Assembly (NCBI GenBank): GCA_041621405.1
Contig: JBFKAV010000172.1
Location: 1 to 6,831, forward strand
DNA length: 6,831 nucleotides
Origin: JBFKAV01 sp041621405
Lineage (GTDB): Bacteria; Pseudomonadota; Alphaproteobacteria; Rhodobacterales; Rhodobacteraceae
Direction of reading: 5' to 3'
Shown piece after piece: positions 1-5,494 of this stretch (position 1 is its first letter; every line of letters starts with the position of its first letter). The notes under the pieces were generated by a model that ran no database searches, was not told the DNA's origin, and saw only the letters and a program-made list of their open reading frames with translations. Both the position numbers and the translations under genes were made by a program.

Positions 1-110
1 ATCGAGGTCAGCGGCGTCAGCGACAGAAGCGTGCCGAGCACCAGCGTCTTCGCCGCGCCGATGGTGCGGGCGAGCGCACCGGGGCGATCCGCGGCTATTG
101 CGCTGGTCAC
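1..110 (-). CDS. N-terminus of probable membrane protein (partial, cut by window edge)
   Basis: Only the first 36 codons are visible, reading leftward from a GTG at 110-108. The start is chosen because a GGAGG Shine-Dalgarno lies 7 nt upstream on the minus strand and because the GTG overlaps the stop of the preceding gene in a GTGA arrangement typical of translational coupling. The peptide opens with a short polar stretch, MTSAIAADRPGALARTIG, and then turns hydrophobic (KTLVLGTLLSLTPLTS), which looks like the start of a first transmembrane helix. There is no in-frame stop up to base 1. Co-expression with the exported phosphatase-fold protein upstream is likely. The family is not recognised; a membrane protein is an inference from about 15 hydrophobic residues only. 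Confidence 0.65.
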   Translation of the reverse strand, partial: MTSAIAADRPGALARTIGAAKTLVLGTLLSLTPLTS

Positions 111-1255
111 GCGAAGGCCTCCGCGAGCGCCGAGCTCTCGGCCGAGGTTGCGCGGAAGCCCATCAGCGCGGCGATGGTGGGGGCGATCGCCGACTGATCG
201 ACGGGCCGGTCGAGCACGCCGCCCTTGACGATGCCCGCGCCAGCGATCACCGCCCAGGTCTCGTGCGCGCTGCGCGAGTTGAAGTGATGCTGGAACGGCA
301 CGTCCATCAGCGGGTTGGCGTCGCGGCCGCAATCGGGGGTGACCACGAAGACCGTGTTGTCGCGGTAGAACGGGTCGGCGTCGGCGGCATTCACGAGCCG
401 CTGCAGCCCCTCGTCGATGATTGCGATCGCCCGGGTGTAGTGGCTCGGGTTGCCCCAGTGCACGTAGTCGGGATCTTGGTAGTTGACCATCATCAGGCGC
501 GGCCGAAGCTCGGCCATGGCGCGGAGCGCGAGCTCGGTCAGCAGCCGGTCGCCGCGGGGGTTCCTGAGGCCGTCGTCGCCGTAATGCGCGCGCCAGCGCG
601 TCCAGAAGGCCTCGATCTCGCCGGCCTGGTCGGGCGGGTGGCCGCGCGGATCGACCGCGAGCAGCCGGTCGTACTCGGTCTCGAGCTTGGCCGCCGCCTC
701 CTCGGACAGCCCGCCCTCGTCGAGGATCGTCCGGGTCTTCCAGATCTTGAAGCGGTGCAGGCTCAGCATCTCCGAGCGGAAGTCGATGCCGAAATGGTCG
801 TGCACGCCGAAGGTGAAGAACTCCTCCTGCGGCCGGTCCTCGCCGTTGACGAGGAGCACCTGGTGCGAGGGCAGGTCGAAGGCGGCGCGGAAGTATTCGA
901 AGAGCGTCGGCTCGGTGGGCTCGAGGCGGTCGGTCAGGAACTGCGAGCCGGCGTCGCGGTAGGCGAGGTAGCGGCCGGTGAGCAGGTTGAGCGTGCCCTC
1001 GGCATGCGAGGTGTTGACGCCCTCGATCTGCTCGATCCTGAGGTCGGGGACAAAGAGGCCGCGGTGGGCCAGCACGTAGCGCAGGTAGGGTGCCCAGGTC
1101 GTGGCCTCGTCGATCGTCTCGGCGCGGCGGACGCCGCCGCCGAAGCGGACGAGCACGACGTTGGGGCCGCGGTAGGAGGCAGCGCCCGCCGGCGCGGGGA
1201 TCGCGGTTCCGGCCACTGCGGCGGCGAGGCCGGCATTGAAGCTCCTGCGGTCCAT
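107..1255 (-). CDS. Tat-exported alkaline phosphatase/sulfatase-superfamily-like protein
   Basis: 382 aa. The N-terminus MDRRSFNAGL followed by an Ala-rich segment and PAPAGAA is a twin-arginine signal, so the product should be periplasmic. The mature part resembles the alkaline phosphatase/sulfatase fold: a first strand NVVLVRFGGG (32-41), a nucleophile-like loop NTSHAEGTLNLLTGRY (81-96), a possible metal segment DPDYVHWG (261-268), VVTPDCGRD (304-312) where many relatives have DHG, and SRSAHETWAVIAGAGI (327-342) with a candidate metal His331. There is no CxPSR formylglycine motif, and the first strand lacks the usual metal Asp, so a classical sulfatase is unlikely; the substrate is unknown. 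The start is the ATG at 1255: GGGAGG at 1263-1268 lies 7 nt away, whereas the GTG two codons upstream touches the Shine-Dalgarno. It is last but one in the minus-strand row, with a 4-nt overlap to the next gene. Confidence 0.8.
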   Translation of the reverse strand: MDRRSFNAGLAAAVAGTAIPAPAGAASYRGPNVVLVRFGGGVRRAETIDEATTWAPYLRYVLAHRGLFVPDLRIEQIEGVNTSHAEGTLNLLTGRYLAYRDAGSQFLTDRLEPTEPTLFEYFRAAFDLPSHQVLLVNGEDRPQEEFFTFGVHDHFGIDFRSEMLSLHRFKIWKTRTILDEGGLSEEAAAKLETEYDRLLAVDPRGHPPDQAGEIEAFWTRWRAHYGDDGLRNPRGDRLLTELALRAMAELRPRLMMVNYQDPDYVHWGNPSHYTRAIAIIDEGLQRLVNAADADPFYRDNTVFVVTPDCGRDANPLMDVPFQHHFNSRSAHETWAVIAGAGIVKGGVLDRPVDQSAIAPTIAALMGFRATSAESSALAEAFA

Positions 1256-1267
1256 GCGCACTCCTCC

Positions 1268-1281
1268 CTATCCGCGGATAG
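1268..1281. promoter_or_regulatory. 14-bp perfect palindrome upstream of the exported phosphatase-like gene
   Basis: The sequence CTATCCGCGGATAG is a perfect 14-bp inverted repeat. It abuts the Shine-Dalgarno of the minus-strand gene starting at 1255 and sits in the 85-bp gap after the SDR gene. On the minus strand it overlaps AT-rich candidate -10 hexamers (CATACT or TACTAT), although no convincing -35 is visible. It could be an operator for a dimeric repressor. No regulator family is identified. Confidence 0.35.
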
Positions 1282-1340
1282 TATGGGTGAAACGCGTCGG
1301 AAATGCGATTCCGTCGCGGGGCCGGCGGATTGCCGCCTGC

Positions 1341-2189
1341 TCAGGCCTTCTTCACGAAATCGGCGAATTTCTCCGCCCAGTCCGGGTGCCAGCGCGACAG
1401 CGCCGGGCGGTTCTCGATGATGTCCTGTGCCGCCCAGAGGATGCGCTTCTCGTCTAGCGCGCGGGGCACGTCGTTGTCCGGGCAGAGGATGTAGAAATCG
1501 CCGCGCGCCAGGCTGTCGAGCATGAAGTCGACGGTTTCCTCCGGCGTCCAGGCGCCGCCGGGCTTCTCGGTGCGGCCGCGGGCGGTGAGCGGCGTGAAGA
1601 CGAAGCCCGGGACCAGGAGGTGAGTGGTCAGCTGGGGCGCGGTGTCTCTCAGCTCGTGCGCCAGGGCCTCTGTGAAGGCCTTCACCCCGGCCTTGGAGAC
1701 GTTGTAGGCGGGATCGCCTGGCGGCGTGGTGATCCCCTGCTTCGAGCCCGTGGCGATAACGAGGCCGGGCCGGCCGCGCTCGATCATCGCCGGAACCAGC
1801 GCCCGCGCGCCGCGGATCACGCCCCAGAGGTTGACCTCGATCACCCGTTCCCAGGCCTCGGCCGGGCCGAACATGGCGCTGCCGGTCTGGATGCCGGCGT
1901 TCAGCATCAGGACGTCGGTGCCACCGAAACGATCGGTGACCGCGCGTCCGAGGCGGGCGAGGTCGGCCTCGCGCGAGACGTCGGTCTCAACCGTGAGCAC
2001 GGCGCCTGCCCCCTTCGGCGCGGCGCGTTCGGTCTCGGCAGCCGCGGCGGCGAGCCGCTCGGCCCCGAGGTCGGCGATGCAGACGCTGAGCCCCATCGCG
2101 GCGAAGCGGCGGGCGGCGGCGAGGCCGATGCCGGAGGCGCCGCCGGTGATGGTCGCTGTGGCTCCGGACGCGAGGGCGGGATGGGTCAT
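1341..2189 (-). CDS. Short-chain dehydrogenase/reductase (SDR family oxidoreductase)
   Basis: 282 aa, a little longer than the usual ~250 for classical SDRs because of a C-terminal extension. All classical motifs are present: the nucleotide-binding TGGASGIG (15-22), an acidic residue Asp40 after the second strand that favours NAD(H) over NADP(H), Asp70 in TDVS, NAG (97-99), the catalytic tetrad Asn120, Ser149, Tyr162 and Lys166 (YNVSK), and the PG segment (194-195). It is a soluble cytoplasmic enzyme oxidising an alcohol or reducing a carbonyl; the substrate is not readable. The start is the ATG at 2189, with GGGAG 8 nt upstream; an in-frame TTG at 2216 would add nine residues but has no better ribosome site. 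It lies 84 bp after the oxygenase gene and 85 bp before the phosphatase-like gene, all on one strand, so it may act on the oxygenase product. Confidence 0.92.
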   Translation of the reverse strand: MTHPALASGATATITGGASGIGLAAARRFAAMGLSVCIADLGAERLAAAAAETERAAPKGAGAVLTVETDVSREADLARLGRAVTDRFGGTDVLMLNAGIQTGSAMFGPAEAWERVIEVNLWGVIRGARALVPAMIERGRPGLVIATGSKQGITTPPGDPAYNVSKAGVKAFTEALAHELRDTAPQLTTHLLVPGFVFTPLTARGRTEKPGGAWTPEETVDFMLDSLARGDFYILCPDNDVPRALDEKRILWAAQDIIENRPALSRWHPDWAEKFADFVKKA

Positions 2190-2199
2190 GGCTTTGTCT

Positions 2200-2219
2200 C
2201 CCTTGGGTGGCCTCAAGGG
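2200..2219 (-). promoter_or_regulatory. Hairpin overlapping the SDR gene's ribosome-binding site
   Basis: On the minus strand CCCTTG (2219-2214) can pair with CAAGGG (2205-2200) across an 8-nt loop. The right arm takes up the GGG of the GGGAG Shine-Dalgarno (2202-2198) of the SDR gene starting at 2189. This could dampen translation initiation. The stem is only 6 bp and its stability has not been calculated. Confidence 0.25.
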
Positions 2220-2273
2220 TCGCGCGCCGGGCGCGGCGATGCAAGCGGGGCGGGGGCGGACGAGCGGCAGGCG

Positions 2274-3155
2274 CTACCGTGCGTAAAGGCCGCGCGGGCT
2301 CTGCGCGCCTTTCAGGAGAATCTTCGCCTTGGCAGCCCGGATCTCCTCGTAGAGCTCGAGGCTCCGCGCCTCGAAATTGCGCCCGGGTGGGGCGACGTGG
2401 GTGAAGTTGCCGGCCCTGTCGATGCCGCGCGCCATCATCGCGAAATCCTCGTCCGCGGCCTGTTGCGAGATCTCGGGGGTGACGTAGCGGACCACCGCCG
2501 CGATGCGCCGGTCGTCCGACACGTTGGGTCCCGAGCCATGAATCGTCAGCCCGTGGTGCAGGCTGATCTGCCCGGGCGCGAGCTCGATCGCCACCTTGTC
2601 CTCGGGCCGCACCTCGACCTGCACCTCCTGGCCCCGGCTCAGGAGGTTGTTCTCGGCGAAGCTGTCGGCGTGCGGCAGGATCGGGTTCTTGTGCGAGCCG
2701 CGGACGAAATCCATGCAGCCTGAGGCCGGCGTCGCCGGCGACAGCGCCAGCCACACCGTCACCATCCCGTCGATCGCGCCGAGACCCCAGTAGGTGAGGT
2801 CCTGGTGCATGGTCACGATCTGCTTGGTCCTGGGCTCCTTGATGAAGAATTCCACGCCGTAGATCAGGAGGTTCGGGCCGAGGATGCCTTCGACCACGTC
2901 GAGGATTGCGGGATCGGAACCGATTTCGTGGGCCATCGGCAGCACCAGGTGCGAGTTCACCCGCTTGTACATGTTCAAGGGCTGCGGCAGTCCGGCGTCG
3001 ATCCAGTCTCGCTCGATCGCCTCCAGCTCGGCGCGCCACCCGGCTGCCCGCTCGAGGCTGATCGCCTGGATCGGGAACAGGTAGCCGTCGTCCCAATACC
3101 GCGCCACCTGGGCGCCGGTGAGGCGGCCGTTTTCGAGCGACAAGGGGTCGGGCAT
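2274..3155 (-). CDS. Phytanoyl-CoA dioxygenase (PhyH) family Fe(II)/2-oxoglutarate oxygenase
   Basis: 293 aa, a full-length member of the PhyH family: non-heme iron, 2-oxoglutarate-dependent hydroxylases on the cupin-like double-stranded beta-helix. The iron triad is visible as His117-x-Asp119 in VTMHQDLTYWG and His206 in LTIHGSGPN. Arg216/Arg217 (DDRRIAAVVRY) is the expected 2-oxoglutarate-binding arginine. Because Asp119 is kept, it should hydroxylate rather than halogenate; halogenating relatives replace this Asp with Ala or Gly. No signal peptide, so cytoplasmic. The ATG at 3155 has GGAG 6 nt upstream. It is the first gene of the minus-strand row with the SDR and exported phosphatase-like genes, which suggests a short pathway in which a hydroxylated intermediate is then oxidised. 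The family covers many substrates, so true phytanoyl-CoA should not be assumed. Confidence 0.9.
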   Translation of the reverse strand: MPDPLSLENGRLTGAQVARYWDDGYLFPIQAISLERAAGWRAELEAIERDWIDAGLPQPLNMYKRVNSHLVLPMAHEIGSDPAILDVVEGILGPNLLIYGVEFFIKEPRTKQIVTMHQDLTYWGLGAIDGMVTVWLALSPATPASGCMDFVRGSHKNPILPHADSFAENNLLSRGQEVQVEVRPEDKVAIELAPGQISLHHGLTIHGSGPNVSDDRRIAAVVRYVTPEISQQAADEDFAMMARGIDRAGNFTHVAPPGRNFEARSLELYEEIRAAKAKILLKGAQSPRGLYAR

Positions 3156-3288
3156 CGGGGTCTCCGCACGAGCGACGCACCAAGGACGCTACCGCAGGCG
3201 GCAAGATGCGTCGAGACGGGCGATGCTGGCGCATGGGCAATAGACGCGCGAGACCGCGCTCATTAGGTTTCCGCATTCGGAGCAGGAA

Positions 3289-3372
3289 TGGTGGGCGACC
3301 CTGGAATCGAACCAGGCATGGGTCTCCCCGGCGGAGTTACAGTCCGCTGCCGCACCTTGCAGCACGTCGCCC
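3289..3372 (-). tRNA. tRNA-Tyr (anticodon GUA), CCA encoded
   Basis: The minus strand folds as a class II tRNA. The acceptor stem GGGCGAC (3372-3366) pairs with GTCGCCC (3299-3293), followed by discriminator A and encoded CCA. The anticodon stem GCGGA/TCCGC encloses the loop CTGTAAC with anticodon GTA. A variable arm GGG-GAGA-CCC and a T arm CCTGG-TTCGATT-CCAGG are complete. The total is 84 nt including CCA. The D arm is the least regular part: the base at position 8 reads as G, not the usual U, unless one base is inserted next to the acceptor stem. A sigma70-like promoter lies about 40 nt upstream. Confidence 0.95.
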
Positions 3373-3381
3373 CCGGCCGCA

Positions 3382-3394
3382 CGCCTCAAAGGCG
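3382..3394 (-). other. Small hairpin in the tRNA-Tyr 5' leader
   Basis: CGCCT and AGGCG flank a TTG loop, 10 nt before the mature tRNA 5' end. This lies within the leader predicted to be removed by RNase P. It is a short 5-bp stem; a role in processing is possible but not shown. Confidence 0.3.
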
Positions 3395-3409
3395 TTCGGC
3401 GCGAGCCGC

Positions 3410-3438
3410 GGGATAGCCCGGGGCCCTGCACCCGTCAA
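3410..3438 (-). promoter_or_regulatory. Sigma70-type promoter for tRNA-Tyr
   Basis: On the minus strand TTGACG (3438-3433) and TATCCC (3415-3410) are separated by exactly 17 nt, close to TTGACA-N17-TATAAT. Transcription would begin near 3403 and give a leader of about 31 nt before the tRNA. The spacer is very GC-rich. Strand, position and spacing all fit a stable-RNA promoter, and it sits directly after the terminator-like end of the VOC gene. Confidence 0.7.
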
Positions 3439-3442
3439 CCGG

Positions 3443-3464
3443 AAAAAGGGCGCCCTCAGCGCTC
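3443..3464 (-). terminator. Probable rho-independent terminator of the VOC gene
   Basis: On the minus strand GAGCGC and GCGCCC can form an imperfect stem (one A-C mismatch) around a short loop containing the TGA stop of the VOC gene, followed by TTTTT (3447-3443). A perfect GGGCGCCC palindrome lies in the same place. The stem is short, so efficiency is uncertain. It would separate the VOC transcript from the tRNA promoter that begins 5 nt further on. Confidence 0.45.
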
Positions 3465-3809
3465 GGGCATCCGCCAGACGACGGTCACGCGGTTGCCGTC
3501 GGGGTCAATGGCCTCGAGGCTCCTGCCGCCGTCCGCTGTCTTCCGGATTTCGGCAGCGGCGTCTTGGGGCAGGCGGGCCTGCAGCTTGCCGAGATCGTCG
3601 TGGTCGAGCTCGAAGTCGAGCGCGCCGCGCGGGCGACTTGTTCCGTCCGCGGCAACGAAGAGGTCAAGGTCGAGTCCGTCGACGTGGTAACGCGCGCTGC
3701 GGCCGTCTGGCGCTTCCTCGGCAGGCGGGCGGCCGAGCAGCGCGGTCCAGAAATCCCTGGCGGCGGCAAGGTCGCGGACCGGCACGCGGAGGCGATGGAG
3801 CGCGAACAT
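3456..3809 (-). CDS. VOC-family (glyoxalase/bleomycin-resistance fold) protein
   Basis: 117 aa, the size of a single two-module VOC chain that dimerises. The opening LHRLRVPVRDLAAARDFWTA (4-23) is the first strand and helix of the fold (typical xxVxDxxxAxxFYxxxLG pattern), and IDPDGNRVTVV (101-111) is the classic last-strand turn. His5 is a possible metal ligand, but the glutamate normally found two residues after DPDGN-R is replaced by Thr109, so a glyoxalase I type metal site is doubtful. Function cannot be assigned: resistance, isomerase or binding roles all occur in the family. The ATG at 3809 is chosen because a strong AAAGGAGG lies upstream (10-nt spacing) and the fold starts right there, although the frame stays open to 3980. 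It is divergent from rlmB. Confidence 0.85.
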   Translation of the reverse strand: MFALHRLRVPVRDLAAARDFWTALLGRPPAEEAPDGRSARYHVDGLDLDLFVAADGTSRPRGALDFELDHDDLGKLQARLPQDAAAEIRKTADGGRSLEAIDPDGNRVTVVWRMPER

Positions 3810-3836
3810 AGCGGGCAGCCCTCCTTTCGCTTCGGG

Positions 3837-3866
3837 ATCATGGCGCCTAGAAGGTCTGGGGTGCAA
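3837..3866 (-). promoter_or_regulatory. Candidate promoter for the VOC gene in the divergent VOC/rlmB intergenic region
   Basis: Minus strand TTGCAC (3866-3861), 18-nt spacer, CATGAT (3842-3837). The implied start near 3830 would give a leader of about 20 nt carrying the GGAGG ribosome site. On the plus strand the same 87-bp intergenic region offers a weaker pair for rlmB, TTTCGC-N17-TAGAAG ending at 3853. Hexamer matches are partial, so this is a moderate call. Confidence 0.35.
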
Positions 3867-3896
3867 GGGTGCCCCTTCGAGGCGTAGGGAAAGGCG

Positions 3897-4679
3897 ATGA
3901 AGAAGCCGGACTGGGTGATCGAGAAGGAGCGCGCGAAGCGCGCGGCGGCGGCCGAGACGGTCTGGCTCTTCGGCCTGCACGCGGTGCGCGACGCGCTCCT
4001 AAACCCGCGCCGCGAGCGGCTCAGGCTGATCGTGACGAAGAACGCGGCCGACCGGCTGGCCGAGGCCATCGCGGTGGCGGGGATCGCCCCCGAGATCGCG
4101 GATGCCCGCAAGTTCCCCGCGCCGCTCGATCCCGGATCGGTGCACCAGGGGGCAGCGCTGGAAGCAAGGCCGCTGGCCTGGGGCAGCCTCGCCGAGCTCT
4201 GCGCTGCTGGCGAGGGGCTTCCCCTCGCGGTCCTGCTCGACCAGGTCACCGACCCGCACAACGTCGGCGCGGTGCTGCGCTCCGCCGAGGTGTTCGGCGC
4301 CCGCGCGGTGATCGCGCCGCGCCATCATGCGGCACCGGAGACCGGGGCCTTGGCGAAATCCGCCTCGGGGGCGCTTGAGCGACAGCCCTATCTCAGGGTG
4401 AGGAACCTTGCCGAGGCGATGGCCGAGCTCAGGGCCATGGGCTTCGTGCTGCTCGGCCTCGACGGCGCGGCGGAGCTTTCCCTCTCCGCGGGACTCGCCG
4501 GCGCCGCGGGACGGCCCGTCGGGCTGGTGCTCGGCGCCGAGGGGCCGGGGCTGAGGCAGCGGACACGGGAGACCTGCGACGCGCTGGTGCGGATCCCGTC
4601 GGCCGGGGCCTTCGGCTCGCTCAACGTCTCGAACGCCGCGGCGGTGGCGCTCTACGCGGCGCGGGAGGCGCTGGGGTGA
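3897..4679 (+). CDS. rlmB: 23S rRNA (guanosine-2'-O)-methyltransferase RlmB (SpoU/TrmH family)
   Basis: 260 aa, the normal length for RlmB, which methylates the 2'-O of G2251 in the 23S rRNA peptidyl-transferase P loop using S-adenosylmethionine. The N-terminal substrate-binding domain begins with VWLFGLHAVRDAL (22-34). The three SPOUT knot motifs are all present: LDQVTDPHNVGAVLRSAEVF (114-133) with Asn122 and Arg127, LVLGAEGPGLRQ (210-221) with the conserved Glu, and IPSAGAFGSLNVSNAAAVAL (233-252). The protein is cytoplasmic and dimeric through the knot. The start at the ATG is supported by AGGGA 6 nt upstream. The first 20 residues are a charged extension (KKPDWVIEKERAKR) before the domain. 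It is divergent from the VOC gene and followed by a zinc-ribbon gene with a 4-nt overlap, so the two are co-translated. TrmH-like tRNA methylation is the alternative, less likely given the N-terminal domain. Confidence 0.93.
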   Translation: MKKPDWVIEKERAKRAAAAETVWLFGLHAVRDALLNPRRERLRLIVTKNAADRLAEAIAVAGIAPEIADARKFPAPLDPGSVHQGAALEARPLAWGSLAELCAAGEGLPLAVLLDQVTDPHNVGAVLRSAEVFGARAVIAPRHHAAPETGALAKSASGALERQPYLRVRNLAEAMAELRAMGFVLLGLDGAAELSLSAGLAGAAGRPVGLVLGAEGPGLRQRTRETCDALVRIPSAGAFGSLNVSNAAAVALYAAREALG

Positions 4680-4939
4680 GCGGGGCGAAGATCGCCACCT
4701 GCTGCTATTGCGGCACCCGCGCCGCCCTGGTGCTGGCGGGGCAGGGGCGGCACGAGCTGGCCTGCCGCTCCTGCGGCGCACCGCTCACCGAACTCAAGCG
4801 GCTCAAGGCGGAGCATCCCGTGGACCGGCACCGCATCGCGCCCTCGCGGGTCCGGCAGAAGCGGCCGGTTCGCCGGAAAGGCCTGCTCCGGCGGGCCTGG
4901 GAGGAAGTGCTCGACGAGATCGAGGACATTTTCGACTAA
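4676..4939 (+). CDS. Small zinc-ribbon protein coupled to rlmB
   Basis: 87 aa. Starts at a GTG that overlaps the rlmB stop as GTGA, with GGAGG 7 nt upstream inside the rlmB end, so translation should be coupled. Two CxxC knuckles are visible, Cys9-Cys12 (with an extra Cys10) and Cys30-Cys33, 17 residues apart: a one-zinc ribbon. The region after the ribbon is strongly basic (RHRIAPSRVRQKRPVRRK, 51-68) and suggests nucleic-acid or ribosome contact; the tail is acidic (EEVLDEIEDIFD, 76-87). No signal peptide or membrane segment. Coupling to an rRNA methyltransferase is consistent with a role around RNA, but that is inference. Family name not recognised. Confidence 0.8.
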   Translation: MSGAKIATCCYCGTRAALVLAGQGRHELACRSCGAPLTELKRLKAEHPVDRHRIAPSRVRQKRPVRRKGLLRRAWEEVLDEIEDIFD

Positions 4940-5040
4940 CAGGCCCGCTCGCAGCCGATCACGCTTGGGCGAGGCGTCTATGCAGGCGCGCGACGATGGC
5001 GCATCTTTGCCGGAGCCCAAAGGCCAAGAGGAATCACCCG

Positions 5041-5493
5041 ATGACGACCCGTCGCGCCTTTCTCGCCCAGGCGGCGCTTTTGCCGGCGCTCGCGTTGGCG
5101 CGCCCCGCCCGCGCCGCCGAACCGGAGATCTTCGCGCGGATGGGCATCGCAATCGGCGGCGCCGACCCGGTCGGCTATTTCACCGAGGGCGGCCCGGGCG
5201 GTGGCTCGGCCGCCCAGGCGCTGATGTGGCGCGGCGCGGTCTGGCACTTCGCCTCCGAGCGGCACCGCACCGCCTTCGAGATGGACCCCACCGCCTATTG
5301 CCCGCGATTCGGCGGCTATTGCGCCTGGGCGATGGCGCAGGGCTACCTTGCCCCGACCGTGCCGGAGGCTTGGACGATCCACGAGGGCAGGCTCTACCTC
5401 AATGCATCGCTCGACGTCCGCCAGCGCTGGCTGCGCGATATCCCCGGCAATATCGCCAAGGCCGAAGCCAACTGGCCGGCGGTGCTCGGCTGA
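5041..5493 (+). CDS. Tat-exported YHS-domain protein
   Basis: 150 aa. The N-terminus MTTRRAFLAQAALLPALALA has a textbook twin-arginine motif (TRRAFLA), with likely cleavage after PARA (22-25), so the mature protein is periplasmic. The body carries a YHS-type domain: ADPVGYFTEGGP (41-52), WRGAVWHFASERHRTAFEMD (63-82), PTAYCPRFGGYCAWAMAQGY (83-102), and a tail EAWTIHEGRLYLN (109-121). Cys87 and Cys94 flank the conserved GGYC turn and could bind metal; relatives usually have the motif KYAPQYGGYC, so Cys87 is an addition. YHS domains are linked to copper or heavy-metal proteins, but the role of this exported single-domain form is not established. Start ATG supported by GAGG 9 nt upstream. It stands alone, 101 bp after the zinc-ribbon gene. 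Confidence 0.88.
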   Translation: MTTRRAFLAQAALLPALALARPARAAEPEIFARMGIAIGGADPVGYFTEGGPGGGSAAQALMWRGAVWHFASERHRTAFEMDPTAYCPRFGGYCAWAMAQGYLAPTVPEAWTIHEGRLYLNASLDVRQRWLRDIPGNIAKAEANWPAVLG

Positions 5494-5494
5494 T

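Noticed and set aside
1310..1340. GGCGG-CAAT-CCGCC hairpin after the SDR stop as a terminator
   Set aside because: Short 5-bp stem without a T-tract; the next gene follows on the same strand, so it is at most a weak RNA fold.
98..1420. Long plus-strand open frame (440 codons) opposite the exported phosphatase-like gene
   Set aside because: It is a GC-rich antisense shadow: low-complexity Ala/Gly/Val/Arg/Glu composition, TTG start, no ribosome site. The minus-strand frame has a Tat signal and recognisable fold motifs.
3246..3259. GC hairpin (GCGCG-loop-CGCGC) downstream of tRNA-Tyr as a tRNA terminator
   Set aside because: The stem is only 5 bp and no T-tract follows on the minus strand, so it is not distinguishable from GC-rich background.
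1987..3276. Long minus-strand open frame (429 codons) over the oxygenase and SDR region
   Set aside because: It is Arg/Pro-rich with no domain and crosses two genes whose catalytic motifs are intact in another frame.
3810..3980. N-terminal extension of the VOC gene to an upstream start at 3980
   Set aside because: It would overlap the rlmB start antisense and adds a low-complexity Arg/Leu segment. The AAAGGAGG site and the start of the fold both point to 3809.
4708..5493. Alternative longer start for the YHS protein at 4708
   Set aside because: The extra residues are a frame shadow of the zinc-ribbon gene. The twin-arginine signal must be N-terminal, and the ATG at 5041 has its own ribosome site.
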